In this document: positions 1 through 9,094 of the stretch, one piece after another | Layout of the letters: the number at the start of each line of letters is the position of its first letter | How positions within the stretch are numbered: position 1 is the stretch's first letter | Source: Rhodanobacteraceae bacterium | GTDB taxonomy: Bacteria; Pseudomonadota; Gammaproteobacteria; Xanthomonadales; Xanthomonadaceae | DNA length: 59,565 nucleotides | NCBI GenBank assembly: GCA_024233975.1 | Contig: JACKOX010000019.1 | Location: 1 to 59,565 of the forward strand | Direction: 5' to 3' | Notes under the pieces: model-generated | The model's database searches: none | The model's input: only the letters and a program-made list of their open reading frames with translations | What the model was told of the DNA's origin: nothing | Position numbers and translations under genes: made by a program

Positions 1-189
1 GGACTGCCGACCAGCGCGGGATTTGACCCGGAGCGCATTCTTGCCGCGCTTCCAACCCCGGAATTCCGCAACGTCGTCGCCGTGAAATGGGACACCGTGA
101 CTGACATTCGCGGCCTGCTTCTCACTGCACTGGCGGAAGCCCAGGCCATCGAAGCGCTGCTCGACAGGGAAATTGAAGCGAAACGATGA
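1..189 (+). CDS. C-terminal 62 residues of an unidentified protein, cut by the window edge
   Basis: An open frame runs from base 1 to a TGA at 187-189. It reads as a plausible protein end, with a charged helical tail ending ALLDREIEAKR. The upstream part is outside the window, so family and start cannot be judged. I do not recognise it. It stops 29 bases before the next gene on the same strand, so the two may be co-transcribed. Confidence 0.55.
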   Translation, partial: GLPTSAGFDPERILAALPTPEFRNVVAVKWDTVTDIRGLLLTALAEAQAIEALLDREIEAKR

Positions 190-218
190 TCAGCAGGAAG
201 CAATCGAGGTAACCAACC

Positions 219-608
219 ATGGACTCTGGAACGGTCAGCTACAACCAAGCGCAGGAACCAGCAGACCGCGCCATCTGCGAATTTCTGGCAACTGAGATCG
301 ATGCCGCCCTGCCCGAGGCCGAAAACAAGGTCTGGCACGCGCATCCGGTGTGGTTCCTCGACGGCAATCCCATCGTTGGCTACAGCAAGCTGAAAGGCTG
401 CGTGCGGCTGCTGTTCTGGAGCGGCCAGTCCTTCGAGACGGAAGGCCTGTCGAAAGAAGGCAAGTTCAAGGCCGCCGAAGCGCGCTACCAGTCTGTCGAG
501 GATATCGACACCGAACGGCTCCGCGCCTGGCTGGCCGAGTCGCGCAACATCCAGTGGGACTACAAGAACCTCGTCCGCCGCAAGGGCCGACTTGAGCGGC
601 TGAGCTGA
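219..608 (+). CDS. DUF1801 domain protein
   Basis: This 129-residue soluble protein has the features of the DUF1801 (YdhG-like) fold: the KVWHAHPVWFLDGNPIVGY core near residues 37-55, then a hydrophobic RLLFWSG strand and a C-terminal NLVRRKGR helix. Members are small cytoplasmic proteins without an established reaction; some occur as stand-alone proteins of unknown role. Length fits the family. The ATG at 219 has no strong ribosome binding site, but no better start lies upstream. The family call rests on remembered consensus, not on a search. Confidence 0.8.
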   Translation: MDSGTVSYNQAQEPADRAICEFLATEIDAALPEAENKVWHAHPVWFLDGNPIVGYSKLKGCVRLLFWSGQSFETEGLSKEGKFKAAEARYQSVEDIDTERLRAWLAESRNIQWDYKNLVRRKGRLERLS

Positions 609-696
609 CCGACCAGTCGATGGCCATCGGCAGCCGGTCTACAGGCTGAGCGGATCGGGCCTACCGGAAAGGTTGCAGCCCTCGTCCAGGACCCAG

Positions 697-731
697 GAAA
701 AGACCCGGCCGGCAAAGGCATGCCGGCCGGG
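697..731 (-). terminator. Rho-independent terminator of the BNR-repeat gene
   Basis: Positions 704-714 pair perfectly with 721-731 (11 base pairs, 6-base loop). Read on the minus strand, the stem is followed by a TTTT run (complement of 697-700). It sits 20 bases past the stop of the minus-strand gene and between convergent genes. Confidence 0.8.
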
Positions 732-751
732 CTCCAAGGGTGTTCAACCAA

Positions 752-3700
752 TTATTCGTCGCAACCAGGCTTGGCTCGATTGACCTGTTCGAAGTCATCC
801 ACGAACACACGGGCGTCACGGCAGGCCGGACCGCCGATGAACAGGATGCGATCGTCCACCGGGCGGTAGCTGCCAAAGCTGTTGGCCTGCAGCTGCACGC
901 GCCAGCGATTGGGGCTGACCTGTTCGGCCAGCTGGCTGACATCATGCCAACCGATGGTGTCCTCGTTACCGGGCGTGCTCGGGCCGTAGTAGCGCAGACT
1001 CCAACCGTAGCTGTCGCTGAAGTCGGCGTTGTGGAAGATCAGGTCCACGCTGGCGGCGCTACAGTCGGTGATTTCGAACTGCGCAAGGTCACGCGGGTAG
1101 CGATAGTACTCACCCTTGTCGCCTACGAAATCGCGCCCGTACTGCGCTGCCAGGCGAGTCTGGACGTCGACCGCCTGCGCGCAGGTGCCGGTCGTGCTGC
1201 CTTCGACGATCTCGGTGGTCAGGAAGCCCACGCCAGCCGCCTTGGTCCGGGCGATGCGCTTGGCAATGCTTTCGCCGGGTCGCGATGCGAGGAGCGCGAT
1301 GGTGGACCCCACGGCACTCTGCTCGTAGTCGTTGACACCGTCACCGTTGCCGTCGCCGCCGTTCGGCGCGTTGAGCTCCATGCTGTCCGGCGCGCCATCC
1401 GCATCCGCATCGGGAAGCTGCTGGATCGACCAGACACCGGTGTTGGTGCCAGCGTGCAGGATGGTGGCATCAAATGGATCCACGGCCAGCGCCAACGCGG
1501 AATCCGCCGGCAGGCCGATGCTGAGCGATGTCCACGTCAGGCCACCGTCCTCGCTCTTGTAGACCGCACCGGGGTCGGCGTCGGTCCCGGCACCGGAGGC
1601 ATAGAGGATGTCACCGTCGCCCGCGTCCACCGTGATGGCGCGAATGTCCACGCCTTGCGGAATGCCCACTGCCGAAGGTACCCAGGTCGCACCGCCATCA
1701 TTGGTACGGTAGATGGAAGCCGGCCACAGCGCGCGATCCAGCTGGAGGTCGGAAACGCTCACCCACAAGGTGTTGGCATCTGTCGGATGCATGGCGAGCG
1801 ACAGGGCCGAGGAAACGGTGTTGGCGTAACCGCCGCCCTGGCGGGGCAAGCCGTTGTTGACGGCTGTCCAGGTCGCGCCGCGATCCGTGGACTTGAACAC
1901 GCCCGAGGGTACGTCCGCCGTCGCCAGCAGGTCCGCGTTGGAACACTCGGCATCCTGGGTAATGTTCTGGCAGTAGGTGCTGGCGTAGGTGGAAACGAAG
2001 AGCAGGTCAGGATTGTTCGGGTCGATCACGATTCCGATCGGCGTGACCTGGGTGGAGACATAGAGGTCGTCACCCGAACCGGCACTCGGCGTGTGGAAGA
2101 TGCGCGACGCGGGGAAGCCGGGATTGCCGTCGAGACGCGACCAGGTGGCGCCGGCGTCATCGCTGCGCAGCAGCCGATGCGTGAAGTTCAACTCACCGGG
2201 CACCAGCGTCGTGTCGCGGAAGCCATTGGAAGACACATAGACACGCTTCAGTGGCGACGTGTTTCCTGCCGGCGCCAGTTCCGCACAGACCGGCGTCGGT
2301 GCCGCGGGCTCGAGATCACAGGAGCGTGGATCCAGCACCACGCGACGCACGGTGCCGAGGTCGACCACCATGTTCCCACCGCCGTAGTCCCGTTCCGGCA
2401 GGCCCGCCGCAATGGTGGTCCAGTTCGACCCGGAGTCGATGCTCTTGTACAGCGGTGGGCTCAGGAAACCAAAAGCCAGAGCGCCGCGACCGGTTGCGTA
2501 CACGTGCGCCGCGGTGATCGGGTCGCCGGGGCGTGCCGTGGTCGGATCGACAACCACATCGCGAATCTGCGACGCCCGAAGACCGTTGTTGCGCTGCTCC
2601 CATTGCCCGGTGAGGCGGTTGGAACGATACATCGCCGGCGAAGAGTAGAACGCGTCGCCGAAGCCGCCATAGACCGTCCGATTGCCAGTGCCGGCACCGG
2701 ACTGGGTCGAAGCCGGATTGGGGTCAACCGACAGCGCGCGGATCTGCGTCGCCAGCAGACCAAGCTCGGACGCCGCCCAGGTGCTGCCGAGATCGGTACT
2801 CCGGTAAAGACCAGCGCCATTGCCGGCCACCCATAGCCGACGCCCGGCAATATTCGGGAAACCCGGCGCGGCATGGAGCTGCATCACGTCAAGGCCGATC
2901 TTGCGACCCACCTCGGTGGCGTGCTCGTAGCTGCTGTTTGGCGTGAGCCCATTATCGACCCGGGCGGCCGTCGCGCCGCCGTCAAGGCTGAGCCATACGC
3001 TGTCATCAGCGGTGTACCAGAAGCGGCTGCCGTTTGCCGGATCAGCCACCACCTGAACGGGCCAAGGTGACGCTGCTGGCGTGAACTCCGTCCATGTGGC
3101 CCCGCGATCAGTGCTCTTCGCCGCCAGGTTTTCGCCGTTACTGGCATAAACCGTGTCGTTGCCGCCGAACGACAGACCTTGGGTCGGCTGGTAGTTGTAG
3201 GGGTAATAATAGGTCGTCGTGCCGCTCGGCGTATGCACGGCTGCCCAGTTGGCGCCGCCATCGATGCTGCGATAGATGGTTGGCTGCCATGCCACCGGTG
3301 CGCCAAAGCCCTCTTCCGGCGGGCTGTACAGGAGCAGCATGTTGCTGCTGTTCAAGGGGTCGATGGCGAGGTCGACTGCTGCGCCACCGACGGGCAAACC
3401 AGCGCCGAACACCGAAAACGTGACGCCGCCGTCGGTACTGCGATAAAGCGGCACCTGCTCGCTACCGTCAGTACGAAGATCGAAGACCAGCAGCAAAAGC
3501 TGTCCGGTATTGCCGGGCAGGTCGACGAGATCCATCGGCATGAAGCTGTCCGCGTCCAGCTCGAAGCCTGTGGCAGCCCAGTTGAGCGCGCGATCAGAGC
3601 TGCGGTTCAGATGCCATGACGCATCGAACACGTAAACGTCCTGCGGTTGATCGGCATCGACGACGATTGGAACCGCACCATAGGCGGCACGCAGCCCGTT

Positions 3701-3922
3701 GTCGGCGGGCAACCAGCTATCGCCGTCATCAACCGAGCGCCAGAAGGCGCCGCGCGACTGCGCATACATGTTGAAGTGATTACCAGACTCGCTGGCAATC
3801 TGGTAGACGTTCCCGCCGTAAGGGCCGTTGGAAGTCCATACTCCCGGGCCTGCAACTGCTGGCAACGCGACGCCAGCGCCAAAACAAACGGTGAAGAGAC
3901 CGCGAAGGTAAACATTAGACAT
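752..3922 (-). CDS. Secreted BNR/Asp-box (sortilin-like) repeat propeller protein
   Basis: A 1056-residue exported protein. An N-terminal signal peptide of about 24 residues ends near AVAGPG. At least nine Asp-box motifs of the form S-x-D-x-G-x-T-W follow through the body (for example YRSTDGGVTF, KSTDRGATWTEF, YKSEDGGLTWTSL), as in VPS10/sortilin and BNR-repeat propellers. Near residue 840 there is a calcium-type repeat (DADADGAPDSMEL, then GDGNGDGVNDYE). The tail carries F-V-D-D-F-E followed by a short charged end, related to the F-x-D-G-F-E tails of three other proteins here. The start ATG has a good GGGAGGAAAG site. Such propellers bind glycans or surfaces or act as glycosidases; no catalytic set is evident, so function is open. 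Confidence 0.88.
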   Translation of the reverse strand: MSNVYLRGLFTVCFGAGVALPAVAGPGVWTSNGPYGGNVYQIASESGNHFNMYAQSRGAFWRSVDDGDSWLPADNGLRAAYGAVPIVVDADQPQDVYVFDASWHLNRSSDRALNWAATGFELDADSFMPMDLVDLPGNTGQLLLLVFDLRTDGSEQVPLYRSTDGGVTFSVFGAGLPVGGAAVDLAIDPLNSSNMLLLYSPPEEGFGAPVAWQPTIYRSIDGGANWAAVHTPSGTTTYYYPYNYQPTQGLSFGGNDTVYASNGENLAAKSTDRGATWTEFTPAASPWPVQVVADPANGSRFWYTADDSVWLSLDGGATAARVDNGLTPNSSYEHATEVGRKIGLDVMQLHAAPGFPNIAGRRLWVAGNGAGLYRSTDLGSTWAASELGLLATQIRALSVDPNPASTQSGAGTGNRTVYGGFGDAFYSSPAMYRSNRLTGQWEQRNNGLRASQIRDVVVDPTTARPGDPITAAHVYATGRGALAFGFLSPPLYKSIDSGSNWTTIAAGLPERDYGGGNMVVDLGTVRRVVLDPRSCDLEPAAPTPVCAELAPAGNTSPLKRVYVSSNGFRDTTLVPGELNFTHRLLRSDDAGATWSRLDGNPGFPASRIFHTPSAGSGDDLYVSTQVTPIGIVIDPNNPDLLFVSTYASTYCQNITQDAECSNADLLATADVPSGVFKSTDRGATWTAVNNGLPRQGGGYANTVSSALSLAMHPTDANTLWVSVSDLQLDRALWPASIYRTNDGGATWVPSAVGIPQGVDIRAITVDAGDGDILYASGAGTDADPGAVYKSEDGGLTWTSLSIGLPADSALALAVDPFDATILHAGTNTGVWSIQQLPDADADGAPDSMELNAPNGGDGNGDGVNDYEQSAVGSTIALLASRPGESIAKRIARTKAAGVGFLTTEIVEGSTTGTCAQAVDVQTRLAAQYGRDFVGDKGEYYRYPRDLAQFEITDCSAASVDLIFHNADFSDSYGWSLRYYGPSTPGNEDTIGWHDVSQLAEQVSPNRWRVQLQANSFGSYRPVDDRILFIGGPACRDARVFVDDFEQVNRAKPGCDE

Positions 3923-4199
3923 GAACGACTTTCCTCCCGAGAAGGTCGTGGATTCCCTGGTTCAGTATAGGGATACGCAGCCGAGCTGGCATGGCAGACA
4001 TCGGCCCTCGGCGAATAGGTAGATCGTGCAAATCGCAGGCAGGAAGCCCCTACCTGCGGCCTGCACGAAATGCCATGCGCCTGGCTGATCCCAAGCACCA
4101 GGCGAGGCTAATTCACGTGAAGCCAATACACTTCGCATCGTCGCACCTCACTATTCGACGTCTACAATTGCCCACCAGACCCCTGATCTACGGTGAAAC

Positions 4200-4676
4200 A
4201 TGCGGGTTGAATACTCGAACACTTATACCGATCTTCTGTTGTTCAGCGCCGCACACCAGTTCCGATCCATTCCCCTGCAAGCGATTCAGAGTGGCTTTGC
4301 CTTACTGACAGGCGTGCTTTTTTGGCTGAATGGCTACGTGGTGGCCGGGCTCTTGGTTGCCACCATCTCCTACGTCGCCATCTGGGCTTTTCAGTTCACC
4401 TTCAATGCGTTCTACCTCTACTCCCGAGACAACAATCGGGTTCTGACAAAGCACACCGTGTCAATTACCGACGAAGGTCTCTTTGAGGAAAGCCCATTCA
4501 ACAAATCTCTTCACTACTGGCCCGGGATCGTACGGGTCGTTGAGAGAGCGGGCCTTCTGGCGATCTACATTACTCCGCATGCAGCCCACATCATTCCTCC
4601 TCGGGCCTTCAATTCGCCTTCGCAAAGGCAGGAGTTCAAGCGTGAGTTGATAAGCCGTACCGGCACTCCTGCGTAG
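4200..4676 (+). CDS. YcxB-like membrane protein
   Basis: 158 residues. Two adjacent hydrophobic segments at about residues 32-70 are flanked by a short cytoplasmic N-terminus. They are followed by a soluble domain with the YcxB_C pattern: a ...ITDEGLFEESPFNKSLHYWPGI strand-turn-strand, then the IYITPHAAHIIPPRAF block. Members are inner-membrane proteins of unknown role. Length agrees with the family. The ATG lies at the beginning of the conserved part. Base composition is a little more AT-rich than the surrounding genes. Confidence 0.82.
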   Translation: MRVEYSNTYTDLLLFSAAHQFRSIPLQAIQSGFALLTGVLFWLNGYVVAGLLVATISYVAIWAFQFTFNAFYLYSRDNNRVLTKHTVSITDEGLFEESPFNKSLHYWPGIVRVVERAGLLAIYITPHAAHIIPPRAFNSPSQRQEFKRELISRTGTPA

Positions 4677-4801
4677 ATGAGTCGGTGACCAACGAGGCAA
4701 AGAAACGACGCGATGGGACGCGCTTCGATGCTTCCTGAAGTCGCGCCTGTCATCGCCCCCTCATTGCAGTGCAAATCGAGCGCGACCCCTACACATTCGG
4801 C

Positions 4802-5206
4802 ATGGACATTCTTAATACTCTTGCGTTGCTGATCGTCGCTCTGACTGGCTTCTATTTCATCGCGCTTTCTGTTCTGTCGTTCGCGGCACCAGCGCGGGCT
4901 TCAGGCTTCTTGATGGGGTTCGCCTCTTCGGCCACCACGCACTACGCCGAACTGCTCGTCCGCATGATGGTCGGCTCTGCGTTCATCGCCGCGTCACCCG
5001 TCGTCCCGTTCCAGGCTGCCTTCGCCGTTTTCGGCTGGGTTCTTGTAGGCACGACAGCCGTTCTGTTTCTTGTACCTTGGCAGCTGCATCACAAGTTCGC
5101 CGAGCGCGCGGTTCCTCGGGCGCTGCGGCATCTCCGGCTCATCGCTGTAGCGTCGCTGTTCCTTGGCGCCTTCGTGCTCTGGTCAGTAGCGCGCTCCGCC
5201 ACCTGA
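4802..5206 (+). CDS. Small four-helix membrane protein of unknown function
   Basis: 134 residues with four predicted membrane helices (about 5-28, 46-66, 70-90 and 108-128). I do not recognise the family; a DoxX-like or DUF-type membrane protein is possible. The ATG at 4802 begins directly at the first helix; an in-frame GTG at 4769 would add 11 polar residues. Neither has a clear ribosome binding site. The gene belongs to a run of small same-strand ORFs with slightly low GC. Confidence 0.6.
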   Translation: MDILNTLALLIVALTGFYFIALSVLSFAAPARASGFLMGFASSATTHYAELLVRMMVGSAFIAASPVVPFQAAFAVFGWVLVGTTAVLFLVPWQLHHKFAERAVPRALRHLRLIAVASLFLGAFVLWSVARSAT

Positions 5207-5262
5207 CGGCTCGGTCTGGCGAACATGCGACCATCGGTCGATTATTTCCGGCACGAGACGAC

Positions 5263-5601
5263 ATGAGACTTCGTTGGCGACAACTCATCGGCATCCTTAT
5301 CGGAGCAGTCATCACACCGTTCGCTGTCGGAACCGCCATTGCCTCGGCGGGTGCCGGCCACGGGACCTATCTGCTGGCCAAGCTCCTGTTCCCATACAGC
5401 ATGCTGTTGACGCGATTCACCGGTGACTCCATCACCAACCCGCTGATTGGTATCGCGTTCGTCCAATTCCCGATCTACGGACTGGTCCTGACATCACCAG
5501 CTTCGCGTCGCGCCCTGAAACAGGTAGTAGCTGTTCTGGTGCTGCTTCATTCTTTCTGCGTCTTGTTGTGCCTTGCAGGACTACTGCCCAATTTTTCGTA
5601 G
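5263..5601 (+). CDS. Hypothetical membrane protein, three or four helices
   Basis: 112 residues from the ATG at 5263, preceded by a weak purine stretch (cacgagacgac). It opens with MRLRWRQ, then helices at about 7-27, 33-50, 60-76 and 88-108. No recognisable motif. The frame stays open further upstream, but that part overlaps the end of the preceding gene and looks non-coding, so I use the internal ATG. Function unknown. Confidence 0.55.
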   Translation: MRLRWRQLIGILIGAVITPFAVGTAIASAGAGHGTYLLAKLLFPYSMLLTRFTGDSITNPLIGIAFVQFPIYGLVLTSPASRRALKQVVAVLVLLHSFCVLLCLAGLLPNFS

Positions 5602-5637
5602 TTCCGTCAAAAATACCTAGCCTGACAAGGTTTTCAG

Positions 5638-6174
5638 ATGACAATACGTTTCCAAGCCACACTGCTCACTCCTGCCGATACTCCCAAGCGCGAGCGCTGG
5701 TGTTTCCTGCTTCTTCCCAAGTCCGCCAGCGACAAGCTGTCATCACGCGGGATGGTTGGCATCGATGGGACACTCAACGGGACGGCATTCACGGCGGTGC
5801 TGGAGCCTGACGGTCAGAAAGGCCATTGGCTGAAGGTCAGCGAGGCGCTACGAAAAAAGGCCGGTGTGACCGTCGGCGACGTGGTCACGCTGGAGATCGG
5901 CCCGGCAAAGACGGAACCGGAACCCACGGTGCCTGCGGACCTGAAGAAGGTCTTGGCGGCTGCACCGGAGGTAGCTGTGGTATGGGATGACCTCACCACG
6001 CTGGCGCGACGCGACTGGGTGCAGTGGGTCGAAGGCGCAAAGAAGGTGGAAACCCGCCAGCGCCGGATCAGCAATGCCTGCGACATGCTGGCTTCCGGCA
6101 AGCGTCGTGTCTGCTGTTTTGATCGTAGCGGCTTCTACAGCAAGGAGTTCAGCGCGCCCAAGGCCTCGGAATAG
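5638..6174 (+). CDS. DUF1905 / YdeI-OmpD-associated domain protein
   Basis: 178 residues in two parts. Residues 1-85 form a small beta-barrel-like DUF1905 domain (FLLLPKSASDKLSSRGMV, later HWLKVSEALRKKAGVTVGDVV). Residues 100-160 carry the YdeI/OmpD-associated helical region with RDWVQWVEGAKKVETRQRRI, a pattern shared with proteins once linked to bacteriocin protection. Cytoplasmic, no signal peptide. No strong Shine-Dalgarno precedes the ATG. The role in this organism is not evident from the neighbours. Confidence 0.85.
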   Translation: MTIRFQATLLTPADTPKRERWCFLLLPKSASDKLSSRGMVGIDGTLNGTAFTAVLEPDGQKGHWLKVSEALRKKAGVTVGDVVTLEIGPAKTEPEPTVPADLKKVLAAAPEVAVVWDDLTTLARRDWVQWVEGAKKVETRQRRISNACDMLASGKRRVCCFDRSGFYSKEFSAPKASE

Positions 6175-6265
6175 CGCCCAACGCTCCGAATTCGATGCCT
6201 TCCCGCAAGCCTGAAGCCTGCTCCATGCGCTACAGTATGGTCTTTCTCGTAGCGATCAATTTGCC

Positions 6266-6940
6266 GTGACCCACCCTGCCCGCCGATTGCTGCCGTTCAT
6301 CGCGGTTTCCGCCATTCTGGCAATTGCCGGCGCGATCCTGGGCGATGGATGGCTGTTGCTGCATCAAATCGCCAAGCCGCTGACCACGATCCTGATCCTG
6401 CTGGCCGTCTGGCAGACGGCGCCCGCATTGTCGCCACGCTACCGTGTGCTGGTGCTGATCGGCATGATTCTGTCGCTGGCTGGTGACGTGCTGCTGATGC
6501 CACCGTGGCATCTGTTCGTGCCGGGGCTAATCGCCTTTCTGGTGGCCCATCTGTTCTTCATATCCGCATTCGCAGCGGGCGCCAGCAACGCGTCGCGGAT
6601 CACGGCGCTGGCGATCTACTCCGCCATCGCGGCGATCAATCTGAGTTTCCTTCTGCCCAAGGTGCCGGCCGATCTGAAACCACCGGTAACCGCCTATGTC
6701 GTGGTGCTGGTGCTGATGGCCAGCGTTGCGGGCGCTCGCGCTTGGTCGAACCGTCATGACCTGCGCCTGGGCGAGTCGACGCGCTGGGCGGGCGTTGGCG
6801 GCGCACTGTTCGTGTTGAGCGACTCGCTGTTGGCCTGGAACCTGTTCGGCGGCGGATTGCCGATGTCGTCGCTGCTGGTGCTGTCGAGCTACTTCGCGGC
6901 GGTGTGGTGCATCGCCCGCTCGGTGGCACGGAGCCGATGA
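6266..6940 (+). CDS. YhhN family membrane protein (TMEM86/lysoplasmalogenase-like)
   Basis: 224 residues with about eight membrane helices and the YhhN-family landmarks: SLAGDVLLMPP near residue 73 and an F-x-L-S-D-S-L-L-A-W block near residue 180 (both acidic residues lie in helices). TMEM86B in animals and a Legionella member hydrolyse the vinyl-ether bond of lysoplasmalogens; most bacterial members are untested. The start is GTG at 6266, the only sensible start ahead of the first helix. The stop overlaps the start of the next gene as ATGA (6937-6940), so the two are very likely translated together. Confidence 0.87.
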   Translation: MTHPARRLLPFIAVSAILAIAGAILGDGWLLLHQIAKPLTTILILLAVWQTAPALSPRYRVLVLIGMILSLAGDVLLMPPWHLFVPGLIAFLVAHLFFISAFAAGASNASRITALAIYSAIAAINLSFLLPKVPADLKPPVTAYVVVLVLMASVAGARAWSNRHDLRLGESTRWAGVGGALFVLSDSLLAWNLFGGGLPMSSLLVLSSYFAAVWCIARSVARSR

Positions 6941-8217
6941 TGAAGAGCCTCGCCGACAGCATCATGATGATCGCCATCCCGGGATTCTTCGTCCTGATGG
7001 CCATCGAGCTTCTGGCATCGCGCGTCATGCGCCGGCCGGTATACCGGCTCAACGACAGCATCAACAGCATCAGCCTCGGCGTGCTGTCACAGGTCGTCGG
7101 CGTTTTCGCGAAAATCCTGAGCATCGGCATCTACGCCATCGCGCTGAAGCACGTCGCGCTGTTTGACCTGCCCATCGACAACCCGCTGACATGGATCAGC
7201 GCGCTGCTGCTCTACGACTTCTGCTACTACTGGCTGCACCGCTGCGGCCACGAAGTGGGCATCCTCTGGGCCGCGCACGTGGTGCATCACCAGAGCGAGC
7301 GCTACAACCTGAGCACGGCGCTGCGCCAGACCAGCAGCGGCGTGCTGTTTGGCTGGCTGTTCTACCTGCCATTGGCCGTGCTTGGCTATCCGATCGAAGT
7401 GTTCGCCACCGTCGCGGTGATCGACCTGATCTACCAGTACTGGATTCACACCGAACTGGTTGGAAAGCTGGGCTGGTTCGACCGCGTGTTTGCCTCGCCC
7501 TCCAACCATCGCGTGCATCACGCGGTGAACGACCGCTATCTCGACCGCAACTACGGCGGCATCCTGATCCTCTGGGATCGACTGTTCGGCACCTTCGCCG
7601 AGGAAGACCCGAAGGAGCCGGTGGTGTTCGGCACGCGCGCGCCGTTACGCAGCTGGAATCCTCTATGGGCGAATGCCGAGGTCTACTGGGCGCTGTGGCA
7701 GGACAGTCGTCGTGCGAAACGCTGGCCGGACAAGCTGAAGGTCTGGTTCAAGCCGCCCGGCTGGCGCCCTGCGGATGTGGCCGATCGCTTCCCCAAGCCG
7801 GACTTCGACATCCGCCGGAAGGAATTCAATCCTTCCCTGAACGGCCTGCTCTGGCTTCACGCACTGCTCGTCTTCGCCGCCCTGGTCCTGCTCGGCGTCC
7901 ACTTCCTGATGGTCGCCGGCACACTGCCAACCCTGGAAGCCATCGGCTACGCCGTGCTGCTGCTATGTGCCTTGATGACGCTGGGCGCAGTGATGGAGGG
8001 ACGCCGCACCGCCTTGTGGATACACACCGGAATGCTATCGATCATCGCGGTCTTTATCGCGCTCGACGGGCACTGGTTCGCCAATATCGCGCTTTCAATG
8101 CAGGCTCGTATTGCGCTGGTCTTCTCGGTTGTGCTGCTACTTGGCCTGCTATGGGTGGGTTGGCGGCAAACTCCGGCTGCCGCGCCCAGCAATGCTGGAG
8201 CCGCAATGGGTAGCTGA
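6937..8217 (+). CDS. Fatty acid hydroxylase/sterol desaturase family protein, alkylglycerol-monooxygenase-like
   Basis: 426 residues with the eight-histidine di-iron signature: H101-RCG-H105, H114-VV-HH118 and H191-RV-HH195, plus H171 in a helix. The N-terminal half has about five membrane segments; a second membrane block lies at residues 310-415. The layout (His boxes early, extra C-terminal helices) resembles TMEM195/AGMO-like members, which hydroxylate the alkyl chain of ether glycerolipids. The substrate is inferred only from the family and from the coupled YhhN gene. I chose the ATG at 6937 because it overlaps the preceding stop. AGMO requires tetrahydrobiopterin in animals; no pterin gene is present here. 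Confidence 0.85.
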   Translation: MMKSLADSIMMIAIPGFFVLMAIELLASRVMRRPVYRLNDSINSISLGVLSQVVGVFAKILSIGIYAIALKHVALFDLPIDNPLTWISALLLYDFCYYWLHRCGHEVGILWAAHVVHHQSERYNLSTALRQTSSGVLFGWLFYLPLAVLGYPIEVFATVAVIDLIYQYWIHTELVGKLGWFDRVFASPSNHRVHHAVNDRYLDRNYGGILILWDRLFGTFAEEDPKEPVVFGTRAPLRSWNPLWANAEVYWALWQDSRRAKRWPDKLKVWFKPPGWRPADVADRFPKPDFDIRRKEFNPSLNGLLWLHALLVFAALVLLGVHFLMVAGTLPTLEAIGYAVLLLCALMTLGAVMEGRRTALWIHTGMLSIIAVFIALDGHWFANIALSMQARIALVFSVVLLLGLLWVGWRQTPAAAPSNAGAAMGS

Positions 8218-8418
8218 TCAGGCAGCGAATCGTTGCGATTCTGCAACCGCTGCCCGCCTGGACAAGCCCCGCAGGCGCTGACGCGCCATTTCGATGGTGC
8301 CTTCCATCAAATAGGCCACATAACGGCCTTTCTGGGTATTTCTTTGTCGGGCCGCATCGCGCAAAGCAATCATCATGTCGATTTCTGCCAGCAAGCGAAG
8401 TTTTTCGCGCGGTGTCAT
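8218..8418 (-). CDS. Hypothetical 66-residue protein
   Basis: A short minus-strand frame starting MTPREKLRLLAEID, rich in Arg, Ala and Leu and predicted mostly helical. The ATG at 8418 has an upstream GGGGAG at good spacing; a GTG at 8457 would add 13 residues. The stop abuts the end of the convergent oxygenase gene. No family recognised; it could be a small regulatory or DNA-binding protein, but nothing shows that. Confidence 0.45.
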   Translation of the reverse strand: MTPREKLRLLAEIDMMIALRDAARQRNTQKGRYVAYLMEGTIEMARQRLRGLSRRAAVAESQRFAA

Positions 8419-8557
8419 GGCTGTGCTCCCCGGTTGGTAGTGCACAGACTGTTCCACTGCTACCGACCTGAAAATCCGCTTGTGTCCGATTTTCAGGTAG
8501 GAATTTTCCTACCCCAGTCGAGTGCAACTCCTCGCAGAGCCAGTGGATCGATCCGGC

Positions 8558-9094
8558 TTAATTCCGCGCCAGCCACTTGCCCGCCATTCGCCGGATGGAT
8601 GGCTCGGTGTCGGCGGCAGCGGCCAACGTGGCAATGTCGCGCCAGGCGAGGTTGTGCGATTCGTCGCTGACGACGAAGTCTTCATCGCCGCTGGCACGGA
8701 TGACGAAACGCAGGTCGTAGTGCCAGTGCTCCGGCTCGCTGCCCCGCGCGGGGATGCGGTGGCGATCGATGTCGAACAAGGCCGTATCGATCTGCATATC
8801 CGCCAATCCAGACTCTTCCTCTGCTTCCCGCAGGGCGGCTCGATGGACGTCGCGGTCGCCATCGCAATGTCCGCCCAACTGCAACCAGCGGCCCAGCTTG
8901 CGATGGTGGGTCATCAACAGTTGCCGGCCATCGGCGGACACCAGCCAGCAGGATGCGGTGATGTGCCCGGGTGGGTGGCTGCGCTCGAAAATTGCGTCAT
9001 CCGAGGCGAGGAAATCCCGGAACAGCGCGATCTCCGTCGACTCCTCCGGATGGCGGCGCGCGTAGTCGTCAAACAAGGCGTCAAGATCCGGCAT
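8558..9094 (-). CDS. NUDIX hydrolase
   Basis: 178 residues with a Nudix fold. The Nudix box lies near residues 73-96, reading GGHCDGDRDVHRAALREAEE then ESGL. The REAEEESGL half is canonical, while the usual glutamate of the G-x5-E half is replaced, as often seen in this 'GGH.DGD' subgroup. The preceding strands (HHRKLGRWLQLGGH) also fit. Members hydrolyse nucleoside-diphosphate derivatives; substrate unknown. The ATG at 9094 is supported by CCGGAG at 8 bases spacing. The frame is open further upstream, but that region is the divergent promoter area. Confidence 0.88.
   Translation of the reverse strand: MPDLDALFDDYARRHPEESTEIALFRDFLASDDAIFERSHPPGHITASCWLVSADGRQLLMTHHRKLGRWLQLGGHCDGDRDVHRAALREAEEESGLADMQIDTALFDIDRHRIPARGSEPEHWHYDLRFVIRASGDEDFVVSDESHNLAWRDIATLAAAADTEPSIRRMAGKWLARN

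Noticed and set aside
740..2836. Long plus-strand open frame (698 codons) opposite the BNR-repeat gene
   Set aside because: Its composition is that of a complement of a high-GC gene, with no recognisable domain or signal; the minus strand has a signal peptide, Asp-box repeats, ribosome binding site and terminator.
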